Source: Usnea hakonensis
Lineage: Eukaryota > Ascomycota > Lecanoromycetes > Lecanorales > Parmeliaceae
Reading direction: 5' to 3'
Assembly: GCA_013423325.1 (NCBI GenBank)
Contig: BLJB01000083.1
Location: forward strand, 1-32,042
Length of the DNA stretch: 32,042 nt
Shown here piece after piece: positions 8,676 to 18,678 of the stretch. Made by a program: the position numbers and the translations under genes. The notes below the pieces were generated by a model, which was given only the letters and a program-made list of their open reading frames with translations, was not told where the DNA came from and made no database searches. Position 1 is the first letter of the stretch. The number at the start of each line of letters is the position of its first letter.

Positions 8676-11600
8676 CTAGCCTGGCGTCTCATCCATCACA
8701 TTGGCACCAGCAAGCTTACTTCCCTTCCTCTCCGCCTTGAAAGCTTGTATGCGGTCGTTAAGAATAGTGTCTAAACTGTGTATTAGTGCCGAGTAGTGTC
8801 TTAGACATGGGACATCAACATACCAGGAACCACATCCTCAATCTTGAGAGGCGCCCGATTGAACGGATCATTGGGATCGCTAAGGAGATGGGACCGAATG
8901 GTGGATCTGTCGATCGTAGTCTTCGATGTAGGCAAGATTACTGGATCTTCCATCAATGTAAACATCAGGGGGTCTGGGCGTGCCATTAGTATCACGAAGG
9001 GTGACGTAGAACAGTACTGGACGAGCTCACCTAAGAATTCATCGGGTATTTCACCCAAATCCTCTTCAGCTTGATCATCCGCCTCTTTTGCCTTTTTGAA
9101 CTTCTCCCCAAGAGACTTCCAAGCTGTCAGTTCCTCCTGGGATTTTAAAGAAAATCTTGCAAGGATTGTGGCTGCTTTGTCCAGATTGGCGGGTTTATAC
9201 GACCGCCCATCCCTCGCGACGGCGTAGACAAAACTCTCTTTGTTTTTGAGGTTCAGAAAGACATCTACAATTTCCGAGAGTAGGACTTTAGGATCGAAAC
9301 TGTATTCTTGTGGGTTCTCGACAACCAGGTCTCTGCTCTTCGGGCCTACCATCGCGTCAAGGTTGTAGTCTAGCATATCTGCGAGTCTTTGCACAATCTC
9401 GGGCATTGTAAACGAGTCTGCTAAAGCTTCAGTGAAGAGCTTAAGCATGGCTACAGTCTCATTGGTAAGTTGCATGTACGACTTGGCTTTGCCTTGGGCC
9501 TGAGAAAGCGCCTCTTCTTTCTCTGCACGAACGCCTTGCTCCATTTGGGCTGAACGTTTGAGCTCCTGTTGCAGGTTATGTATTTGAACAAAAGCCGTCA
9601 GCGATTCATCCAGGACAAACGTAACGTCGTTGAGAAGGAGATTGACAAAGCGGACAAAGAAGTCAAGATTGATCTTGGCTTCCTCGGAGAGATGTTCTCG
9701 GTAGACAGGGTTCGACCAGATGCACTTGATGATCTGGAAGATTTCGTAGCGTATATTAAATTTGTCGTAGAATTGTGTGTGCGCGCCTGTATTCTCAACC
9801 TCGATGTAAAATTTCATCAACGCGTGGAGCAAGTGCTCGGTAGCGAATGGTAAAGAGTTTAACAAATCTCCTAGTATTCCTTTGGTCCGATTGTAGACGG
9901 GCCAGATTCCATGGAACATAATGGTGACCAAGCCGGACTTGAGATATGGATTTTTGATGTACTCCGAACTTCGGAGGAACGTGATGCAGAGCATAACCAG
10001 CTCGTCACTTTGCGTTGACGTAATTATCTGAGGCATATTCCGCATAATAAACTTGAAATTACCCACAACGTCCTCCAGAAAGTATTCGGGTAAGCATTTG
10101 AAGACCTCTGGCTGTTCCTCGGGCAAAGGCAACTTCAACAGTTTTCGTGGAAAATCTTGACCAGGAGCCACAATTCGTAATAGCCATACTATGACATACC
10201 GCATGAATTGCATAGATCGTGCTTGTGTCAGATCGTCAAGCAATACTCCTTCTACGGAGAGCTTGTAGGACATGCCCTTGTCGATCTGGTCCTTGAACTT
10301 CTTGATGGCATCCTCGAACACTTTTAATCTGGCTGGGTTGCCAACAAATTTGTGCCGGTCAAGCTCGATCTCGTCAAGGTGTTTTCTCATGCGCTTAAGC
10401 TCCTTCTCAAGTGTGCTTAGCATCGAATTAGCGGACTCTGTTCCGTAATGATGTGCCGCAAGAGTCAGAAAGAAGACCTCTGATATAAAGTTCGAGGTCC
10501 CTTCAGCAGGAGTACTGTAGAATTTGTCAGAAGCATTCTGGTCGGCATTCAATTTCGTTTCGTCTTTGATATCAACCCTTGGCGAGCGGCGTAAATAATC
10601 AACGTCTATGCGATCAATTTTGGAAAACGATGCATCCATAAAAGGCTCGCACAGCTGATCCAGGCACACGGTGACATTGATCATGAAACCGTCAGAAGAG
10701 ACTATTTTCTTGTCTACCTGTAGTGCACGACGCTTGTGGTTGACATTGACACACAGAGCAAACCAGTCAAGCATCTTATCCCTAGTTTCCTTACTTGTTT
10801 TAATAAAACGGTTAGCAATTTCCAGAAGGTCCGTCTGATGAGCCTGAACTGTGAGTCGCAAGGCCCTCTGAGAGTTGACAATATATGCCTTGTCTCGAGA
10901 TGTAGGATTTGAAAAGTAATTAGTAGTGACTTCCGCTTGCAAAGGGGAGATGGCAAAGAAAGGACCGAGTAATGTGGCGGATTCCACAAATGCGGCTGAG
11001 ATAGACGATGGAAGAAACCTTGGGGATTGAACGATAGCATTTACTATCGCCGGGAACTGGACCAAATTTCGTAATGCCTACAGACAGGTCAGCGATTTTG
11101 AGGAACCTCACACGAAGAATTAAGTCCTACCATAATGTACGGCTTATAGTCATTGTTCATGTTCATGCCCGCTAATCGCCAACTTAACTCTTCGGTAGCG
11201 CTGACTATTGCGTTTTGAACAGTATCATCTTCCTCAAAACGAGCAATGGCTTCATTGAGGAAGTCATGATCAATGTATTTATCATCTTCGGGATCATCTA
11301 CCAGGAGACATGGCGTGAGAGGACTGGTTGTGCGAGGACTGGTTGCAGATGGTTGAAGACTAGTCCACGATTAGTACCGTACAATGTCAGTGCACGGAAT
11401 GGGTGCACAAACCCAAACATATCAGGCATGGTAATTGCGAATATGCAGTAGCTCATACACAATCTTCTGGCCTCCTTCACTACTACAAATTTAGGATCCT
11501 CCTCCCCAGCTTTCTTCAGAGCCTTGTACTGTTTGGAGACTCGCTTCCAACATCCCAGTAAGAAATCCAGAGGTGCAGTTCCCTTTTTCAGATTCGATGC

Positions 11601-12212
11601 CGCCTCAAGAAGAGCTTGATCCAGCATTCCCACAGTCATTCTGACGGGTTGGCCCGAGTCCTCCAGATCCAGACGGGTACTCCCCAGGAATTGCAGATGG
11701 TTTCCATGGCCGTCGTGTTGGTGCTCTTCCGACAAGGTTACTCTAAATAAGTTCCCCAAAACTCGATCCTCCCACTGCTCCAAGGTCTCCCCTGCTCTTG
11801 AGCTCGATCTGCCGCCTGATGATGCCGGTCGGTCACGCTTTTTTGGCGTTACTGGTCTGCCAGCTGAGGACGTGATGTTGATCTTAGGAACTCCACCGAC
11901 TGCTTCTCGCAAGCCCAATTGAGCGAATGGGTTTTCAGGTGATTTCGAGGCACTCGACGAGCTTGATATATTGATCTGAGGCTTGGACTGCTCTTTCTCT
12001 TCTTGAGCTGTTGCCTGTGCATTAAGAGCGGGCGAGGGTTGGAATACTGATTTATCATCGGTGCTACCCTCCCCACCTGAATTTGACTGGGTAGGAGCCT
12101 GGGAGCCTAACTTTGCGAGACGTTTGTTGCGGATCTGATATCATCAGCTACGTTCTTTGCCACAATATGGGGATCGGCTTACTTTCTCCGCATCTGATAT
12201 TGAGTCCGCCAT
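8676..12212 (-). CDS. ufd2: Ufd2 ubiquitin conjugation factor E4 (U-box chain-elongation ligase)
   Basis: Extends short ubiquitin chains on substrates handled by Cdc48/p97, feeding the proteasome in the ubiquitin-fusion-degradation and ER-associated degradation routes. Six exons: 12212-12183, 12134-11413, 11359-11131, 11077-9031, 8973-8824, 8770-8676. Introns are 48, 53, 53, 57 and 53 nt. The product is 1090 aa, normal for fungal Ufd2. It begins MADSISDAEK, followed by a low-complexity N-terminus and then the long helical Ufd2 core (about 150-1000, including LGPFF, the ALRNLVQFP segment and the NYNLD-like DMLDYNLD motif). The U-box is at about 1010-1080, starting DPLMFTLMEDPVILPTSKT and including IDRSTI and DPFNRAPL; it adopts a RING-like fold without zinc ligands. 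The 57-nt intron 8974-9030 splits the first U-box residue and has no stop in frame. The upstream gene on the same strand is an ER J-protein, 448 bp away. Confidence 0.95.
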
Positions 12213-12660
12213 ACTTACAGAAAAAATGTGGAAGTGGATTGTGAAGGTTAAACAGAAGCGTTTATATGTGACGTGGATGAGTGTTGATGGAAATCTATGG
12301 AATTCATCCGCCTCGGGCCATTAGTGAGTGTGTCAGCATACCTAGAACGGGAGCTCATGGGCGGGCAGTAAGTGAATCCAGCCCCAGAAAGTCGATTGTT
12401 GGCATGATCTTCGCGGGCCGCAGCCTACAAATGCAGCCCTAAACCAAGGCGCGGCACGTAATGGGACATAAGTTATAACACTTCCTCCGACATGCTTGAG
12501 CGGACGGACGCTGTTCACATATAAACGTTTAGACTAAGTAAAAATACACTCGCCGTAAGCTTTCAGCAAGCCTTCTGCATCAACATCGTTCTTTAGTATG
12601 GTACCTCCTCAAACTCCACGCCATGCCTTGCTTTCACTATGCCCATGCAAGCAACCAACT
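12213..12660. promoter_or_regulatory. Intergenic: ufd2 promoter and J-protein 3' flank
   Basis: The genes on both sides are read leftwards, so this 448-base stretch should hold the J-protein 3' untranslated region and the ufd2 promoter. I see no repeats or recognisable motifs. Confidence 0.45.
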
Positions 12661-13853
12661 TTAATAGGAGTTCCGTGCATAACCAAACATGTCCAGCTGC
12701 CTACAGCTCCGCATATCAAAGTTTCTCGCTTCCCTCATCTTGTCCTCATCTGGGAAAAACCACCCCTGCGCCTGCTCTATCATGGTATTTCGTGTCCGCT
12801 GCTCTATTTGACAGTCATATTGCAGCTGCGTCACGTACTGGTTCTCCGCCTTCCTATCAAGATCGTTCATTTTCCGGCCACTGTAGTCGATGACGTCCTT
12901 GGGATCTATGTAGTAGTCAATCTTTAACCGCTGCGAAGTGCGGTGCATCGTATTCGGAGGCCCAGGCTGGAATTGGATATTGGGACCGCTCGGCATCGCC
13001 GAGGAGAAAAGTGAGGATAGTATTGGAAGGACAAAAAGGATTAGAAGCGGGAGTAGATTGGTCAAGACACTCAGAGCGCTGCGCGGTTGTTCTTCACCGG
13101 CACCATTCGCTTCTCTTGGCCTTCGCCTTGGTCTATTACCCCCGAATTGGTGTACACGGAAGCCGGGACCGCCGCCTAGGTTGAATACAAACTGCGGGCC
13201 ATCGTTGAATATAGGGCCTCCACCGCCTGTTCTAGCGTCAGTAGGCCGCCTGCTTCCTCCCTGGACTCGATGACCTACCAAAAGGTCCGGCGCCCATACC
13301 ACCGCCACCAAAGAATCTGTTAAACATTTCCTCTGGTGATATTTCATCCTCGAACATAGGGCCCCTTCCTCCTGGCGATCTTGCAGCGAATCCACTGAAA
13401 GGTGACGAAGCGGCCGCAGAGCCAGGACCAAACCGATTATCCGGATCGCCTCCGAAACGATCGTACTTCTCCTTCTTTTCCGCGTCGGACAGCACTTGAA
13501 AAGCTCTCGAAACCACTATAATCATTCATTTTCTGTCAGCCTTCTTTTAGTTCTATGTCCTTCCAAAGAGCCTCACTCTTGAAAGCCTCATCCGCCCCCT
13601 CGTAACCATTTTTATCCGGGTGCGTCAAAAGACTTAATTTGCGGTATGCCTTCTTGATCTCGGCGTCCGACACTGACTTCTCCAACCCGAGAATCTCGTA
13701 AAACGCTGTTGCCGCGCACTTCCTTACTCTTATTACCGCTGTCTTCTGCTCTATAGTGTATTTCCTTTGCTGGTTTCCCTGATTGTGCTCTCGATTCTTT
13801 GCAGCATTGCCATTTGGTGTTGCATCGGCGCCTGAGGCCGTCGCAGCGGGCAT
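12661..13853 (-). CDS. hlj1: ER membrane DnaJ/Hsp40 co-chaperone, Hlj1/DNAJB12 type
   Basis: Class II J-protein anchored in the ER membrane; the family stimulates cytosolic Hsp70 and supports degradation of membrane proteins. Exons are 13853-13577, 13515-13279 and 13226-12661, with introns of 61 and 52 nt, giving 359 aa. The J-domain spans about 49-113, with the HPD motif at 78-80 and KMVSRAFQVLSD formed exactly across the first splice junction. A Gly/Phe-rich linker follows (about 114-200), then one hydrophobic membrane segment (about 222-244). A C-terminal DUF1977-like region includes KIDYYIDPKDV and ends close to a conserved Cys/Leu segment. No signal peptide is seen, so the J-domain should face the cytosol. 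Hlj1 is the best yeast equivalent, although fungal genomes can hold more than one DUF1977 J-protein. The gene starts 346 bp from a divergent neighbour. Confidence 0.88.
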
Positions 13854-14199
13854 ATCTCAGACTCGACGTCGAGGCTACAATTCTGCACGTAGCAATGAGA
13901 ACTCAAGGGAGTGACTAAAATAGTGGAAGTATATCCCTAGTCTCTGGTAATAGTGAGGACGAAGCGTTAAATATTGAACGTCCGGTTCGTTACAGGGTCG
14001 TTCTGTGGTCTTGTTTCTTGGTGTTGTTCACTGCACATCCGCAATCGTGGTATCAAAGTCCGCATCGCGCCAAGCCGCTAGCGGAGAAGCTCAACCGTTG
14101 GCGACAATCAACACTGCCCTCTTGCAGAACGTCACTTTTTTTCACAATACCTTGTCCGAACATCAACACCACAACCTCGTTCCATCCAATAATAGAACC
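13854..14199. promoter_or_regulatory. Divergent promoter between J-protein and Aim19-like gene
   Basis: The start codons at 13853 (minus) and 14200 (plus) are only 346 bases apart, so both genes must share this interval for promoter and leaders. A reading frame in phase with the plus-strand gene opens at 14005, but the later ATG at 14200 is preferred because the extension is low-complexity and does not look like a conserved N-terminus. Confidence 0.6.
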
Positions 14200-14683
14200 A
14201 TGGCGGACAAAGAAACCCAAGAACAAGCCAAAACCTCTGCCATCGTCCACGCCAAAGTCTGGGGAGGTGAATGAAATCATTCCTCCCGTTCACAACCCTT
14301 TACTGCAAGACTGAAAAAGAGCCCCTTGTCTTTCTAACATACCTCTAGAATCACCCGTCCCACCTACCGCTCTTGCCGCCCTGATCACAGCACAAGGTCT
14401 CCGGCCACCTCAATTCCTCCCCTTGCTTTTTCCCCCAGTACTCCTCTTCAGCACTTACCTCAACATCTACGACTACAAAGTTGACGCCGCGGGTCTCAAT
14501 GCTGCGTGGTCGGGGCTGTATATGCTACTGGCGAGGCGGAGGAAACAGCCCTTGGGGAGGAAGTTTGGCACGAGGGGATTGATAAGAGGGGCGACGATGG
14601 GCATGTGTACCGTTAATCTTGTCTGTGGGGGCCTGGTCTATGCGGTGGGGAAGCGAGCAGGGGAGGGGGATGATGCTGCATAA
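14200..14683 (+). CDS. aim19: Small multi-span membrane protein, Aim19-like
   Basis: Exons are 14200-14266 and 14349-14683, joined across an 82-nt intron that has a CTAAC branch site shortly before CTCTAG; product 133 aa. The N-terminal 25 residues are polar and charged. Three hydrophobic stretches follow: a Pro-rich one (FLPLLFPPVLLFSTYL), one around NAAWSGLYMLLA, and one near the C-terminus (MGMCTVNLVCGGLVYAVG). An Arg-rich segment (RRRKQPLGRKFGTRG) separates the second and third. This pattern, with the LFPPVLLFSTYLN and AAWSGLY segments, fits the fungal Aim19 family of mitochondrial membrane proteins linked by yeast genetics to mitochondrial inheritance; its molecular function is unknown. 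Assignment rests on recalled family appearance, so the symbol is tentative, but the gene itself is well supported by the clean splice and open frame. Confidence 0.65.
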
Positions 14684-15033
14684 CGAACTTAGGCAGCGAG
14701 TATGGCCTGGAGAGTGTACATATCTGATCTGAAGAGGGTATATATTTGCATTAGTGGCGTCAAGGAGTTATCCCTCGCATTAGGTAAAATTATTCCCCTG
14801 AGATCTATATAAAGCCGGCGCCAAATGTCTCTTCTGGACACGTCCCTCTTTCTTGAATGATGTTGCAGTACTCATTGATCTTCTCTCGACTGGGTGGGCA
14901 GGGTTGACGCGAGTCAATAAGCTATCGCCTTTGGTCACTTGAGCTGTAACCTCGCAGACTGCGATTAGTCAGAACGGTTCAAGACCTCGACCTTCTAAAT
15001 TATTCTCCAATTGCGTTTTCGGTCGATACTGTG
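14684..15033. other. Convergent intergenic region
   Basis: The 350 bases between two converging genes should hold both 3' untranslated regions. No gene, repeat or clear terminator motif was seen. Confidence 0.5.
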
Positions 15034-17055
15034 TTACCCCCATGTTGCCGGTTTGGGCAACGGCTTCCGTTGAATAGACAAGTCAGCTACAGGTGGAGGA
15101 GATGGCGCAGGTCGAGCCGGCTCATGATAGACTGGTACTCGCGCCTGGTACAGTGGTAGGTCATCAGCGTCATTGAGTTGATGCTCTTCCCCAAACTCAT
15201 CATCATCTTCTGTTGGCACAGTATCGTAAAATCGAAATCCTTGAGCCATTGATGGGAGGTCAGAGATGACGGATGAATACCGTGGAAGCGGGAGCAATGC
15301 AGGCGCAGGTTTGCGACGTACAGGGATGACCGAGTTTGTTAGCCCAGTATCAGAGGAGCTTGTTTCAGAGAGAGCACCAGTGTCGATATGGCTCATGTCA
15401 TCGAGATGGGCATTTCCGAAAGGTGTCGGCTTCCTTCTCACGGGACTGATGCCCTTAGACGGGCCTAAATCCACCGTGTTAATTCGGCCAGTTGCGTCAT
15501 CACTGGAGGAGCTCGGTCCTTCAACAGTATCACCAATGGTCGTAGATGTTCCTGGTCGAGGCGGCAAGGCAGGTAGGTTTTCCATTTCTGCGTCGCTGTC
15601 ATCGTTGTCCAAGAGGGTAATTCCAACCGACTGAGCTTCATCTAGTTCCTTTCTTTGAGCTTCTTCAAGAGCATCTTCCCTATCCTTAACAGCCTCTGGC
15701 ATCCGTAACGAATCCTCGAAAGTCTCTAAGCTAATGCCAAAGAAGGGTGCAAGCTCGTTTTCCCAATGAATGATCATAGCTATGAGAATCCGACGAACGA
15801 TGGAGGACATTTTAAGGTCCTCGATCGGATCTGGACCACACAGAAGACTTGGGGCAAAGCATATCGCCAAGTTCTCTGGAGTCATTTGGTTTCGGTCTTG
15901 GAATGCTGCAACTCTTGATAACAGGGGAAGTAGGTGCATCTTCAGGATCTGCCTTGACGTCTTGCTGCTAATTGGCGACCATTCATCGTCCTCAGAGAGC
16001 ATTGCCAACAACCGTTGAACTTCGAGTGACACATCTGGATTGCCGTAGTACATCTCCAAGGCTTGATAGCTAGACGGTGGGAAGATCGGGTCTTTGAGCT
16101 CCTTGTACCAAAGCTTGATCAAAACTGCCGCAACCTGAAGCTCATAGCCTTCTGCATTATCCGGCTCCTCTACCCAAACATTTCCAAACCCCTCTCTGTA
16201 GTAACTAGACGCCAAAACCATGTTGGCTTCTTTCCATACGATAAACTTTTGACCTCGATCGTAAGCTTCTTTTAAGATCTCTACTATCTGAGCTCGAGCA
16301 CTGACACGGAAGATACCCTCAGCTTTGATGTTCTCGTCCATGATGACAAAGCCTGTGGTTTCTCGTAGTACCCTCGGTAGTCTGAGTGATCCATCTGCGG
16401 ATAAAGGGAGAGGTTTTTGGACACCAAATGCTCTCCGCCCGCTTGCGTATGGAGCGTAAATATCGGGAGACTTTCGACGGTCGGCCAAGTAAGCGGACGG
16501 AGGAATCAACAAGTCCTCGATTGGAATCTGCAACGCCAATCCACTCAATGTGGAGACACGGACAATTTTCTTCCTGAACTTTGGGGAGACAACCGAAGCA
16601 AACAGTTCGATCAACACCCTGATGAAATTCTTGTCGTGGACAATGTAGAGCTTTTGCAGCTTCTTCCTCTTCACCCTCGTCAACACCTGATATGCCTGCA
16701 TGTACCACTGCCAACTGGGTCTTGACTTCTTGCTCTGCGAGGCTGCATTGCCTCCAGCACCGGCAAAGTAGACGACCTCGTAACCATGCCCACCAATCAA
16801 CTCTTCATCTTCTGGTAGCCTAGACAGTACATAAGGGAGCAGGGCGTCATAGTCAGTTGTTTTGGCGTCTGGGAAAGCAGCACCATTGAGAATGAAGACC
16901 GGAAGATCATTTTGCGAAGGTAGAGGGGATCGGTAGATGATGCGAGCTGCGAGGTTGGCAAGATCCGTCGAGTAGTCAGTCGATGTCGATGCAGGTGGTA
17001 CTGAATTCAGAGTAGTAGAGTTGCTGCGCAGCCGGTTGACAATTTGAGAGCGCAT
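15034..17055 (-). CDS. ecm25: Ecm25-type RhoGAP with N-terminal CRAL-TRIO-like domain
   Basis: GTPase-activating protein for Rho-family GTPases, a likely regulator of polarity, cell wall or endocytosis. It is a single exon of 673 aa starting at an ATG at 17055. Residues about 35-190 form a divergent Sec14/CRAL-TRIO domain (LPVFILNGAAF, then a YEVVYFAG strand and the QKLYIVHDKNFIR segment), as in human ARHGAP1 and yeast Ecm25. Residues about 215-440 are the RhoGAP domain. The arginine finger is Arg250 in EGIFRVSA, followed by LKDPIFPPSSY and QMTPENLAICFAPSLL, which holds the conserved Asn. The C-terminal 230 residues are disordered with repeated Pro-rich RRKP motifs (PVRRKPTPF, PVRRKPAPA, IQRKPLPKP) that could bind SH3 domains. 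No intron was needed. The CRAL-TRIO/RhoGAP pairing makes the family call firm; equivalence to yeast Ecm25 is less certain. Confidence 0.88.
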   Translation of the reverse strand: MRSQIVNRLRSNSTTLNSVPPASTSTDYSTDLANLAARIIYRSPLPSQNDLPVFILNGAAFPDAKTTDYDALLPYVLSRLPEDEELIGGHGYEVVYFAGAGGNAASQSKKSRPSWQWYMQAYQVLTRVKRKKLQKLYIVHDKNFIRVLIELFASVVSPKFRKKIVRVSTLSGLALQIPIEDLLIPPSAYLADRRKSPDIYAPYASGRRAFGVQKPLPLSADGSLRLPRVLRETTGFVIMDENIKAEGIFRVSARAQIVEILKEAYDRGQKFIVWKEANMVLASSYYREGFGNVWVEEPDNAEGYELQVAAVLIKLWYKELKDPIFPPSSYQALEMYYGNPDVSLEVQRLLAMLSEDDEWSPISSKTSRQILKMHLLPLLSRVAAFQDRNQMTPENLAICFAPSLLCGPDPIEDLKMSSIVRRILIAMIIHWENELAPFFGISLETFEDSLRMPEAVKDREDALEEAQRKELDEAQSVGITLLDNDDSDAEMENLPALPPRPGTSTTIGDTVEGPSSSSDDATGRINTVDLGPSKGISPVRRKPTPFGNAHLDDMSHIDTGALSETSSSDTGLTNSVIPVRRKPAPALLPLPRYSSVISDLPSMAQGFRFYDTVPTEDDDEFGEEHQLNDADDLPLYQARVPVYHEPARPAPSPPPVADLSIQRKPLPKPATWG

Positions 17056-18678
17056 TGAGGCATCCGACAGTCGATTTAGGGATTTGATATAAAAGATTTT
17101 GATTTAGGGATTGTGAAAGTTGGTGGAAATGGTGGGGTTGTACGCCAAAAGTTTGGCAACGGTTCTTGGACAGGGACCCATCATGTCTTTAGATGTTCTT
17201 CACAGAGTGTACAAGTACATGAAGTGGTGGGGAAATGATATGAATAGAGTCCCAGGAAGAAGTGATTGGTCTATAAAGAATTAAAGAGAAGAGGATCCGA
17301 GGCCCAAAGCCGAAGTGAATACGAATTCATGCCCAGCGTTTCAGCCACCAAAAGCGTACGTAAGACGTCTTTTTTCACTCTTCACAAGACGATATAAATA
17401 TATCTTACTCAAAAGAGATAGCCTACGAAATTGCAGCGAGTGTCAAATACGAGGACAAATTACAACGCCAGAGGCAGCTAAATATTTACATAGCCCTTCT
17501 AAGACTGCTATCCCTGCTACCACACGTGAACAGGAGCAGCATGCATCTTGAGACCTAACCAACATAAGGAGCACATTTACTGTGACTAGGAAATGCTTGA
17601 CAGCCTCCGTCTTTGCGACAGTCACACCCGCTTATATAGTCCTCTTCCTGTGGGCTCAAGGATTTGGCCAATGGCGGTCCATCAAGGCACGTGTGTGTGC
17701 GAGAAGGCACCGCTATAATGCGCCGCTCCCCGTCCGTATCGCTACGTCAAGACTGGGTGTCAGAATAGAACGATCACATATCTAGGCAACCCTTTAAAAG
17801 ATCCCACCAATAACCAGCCCGGTATCAGTAGGAACTCCACGGTCTCCTGCACTGATGACGAGATTTAAGAATAGCATGAAAATAGCCTTTTCCATAGGCA
17901 TATGAGCATTAATTGAGCGATTGCCAATGCACCTGCAGCAGCCATGTCGAATTGCAGTGTTTTTCATGGTGCCATGAATCAGGCCATCGCTGGAGTCTCT
18001 CTGGGCATGGATATCTTTATAGGCTCTTAGTACTCTTGAGCATTGAGTACTTGAGGGACGATGACAGCGATGAAAGCCGAAGTACAAGTTGCCACTTGTC
18101 TTCAGGCTGAAGACTACATCACTAACAAGCATTAACCAAAGGCCCCGTCCAGGGAGAGGCGACATCAAAGTCATTGAAATCGACACGCTAAAAGCAGGAA
18201 GTCTTCATAGGTAGTAATCATTCTTCGATGACAGTCCGAAGACCTGGAAGGCAATACTGTATCCTCATTCGTATCGGCTCGTTGTCGTTTTTTCACGGGC
18301 AGAATGGCTGTACGTACTGCAAATGTCTGATCCTAGTTCCTGTTCGATGTGCAAAATCGTGAAGATAGAGCCCAAGTCATGACCGCATAAGCGATGGGAG
18401 ACGAAGATCTGAAAGCAGCATAGTAAATGCAAACAAGCAAGAAGTAGTGCAGCCGATATCGTGACGACCGGAGATGAGCATCATCGTACATCAATTAGGA
18501 GGCACCCCAGTCAAGAATTAAAAGGAATTGATTTCGTCCCATTCAACGCCAGCGCTATGCTTTGCTACCCGAAAGAATCTCCTGTACAGACCAAAATACC
18601 CGCTGTGCTGGTCGTAAAGCTGCACGTCATCACACTTTCAATCAGGCTTTATGCTTACTAGTAAATCCATCTTCATAC
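17056..18678. other. 1.6 kb intergenic gap upstream of the RhoGAP gene
   Basis: Flanked by the RhoGAP start on the left and the ima1 3' end on the right, both on the minus strand. The longest frame is 130 codons on the minus strand (18186-17794). It has no recognisable domain and a Cys/His/Met-rich random-looking composition, so it is not called as a gene. I see no tRNA, repeat or transposon end. The first few hundred bases should be the RhoGAP promoter. Confidence 0.4.

Noticed and set aside
17794..18186. 130-codon minus-strand frame in the gap between the RhoGAP gene and ima1
   Set aside because: No domain, no recognisable similarity, random-looking Cys/His/Met-rich composition and no supporting splice structure.
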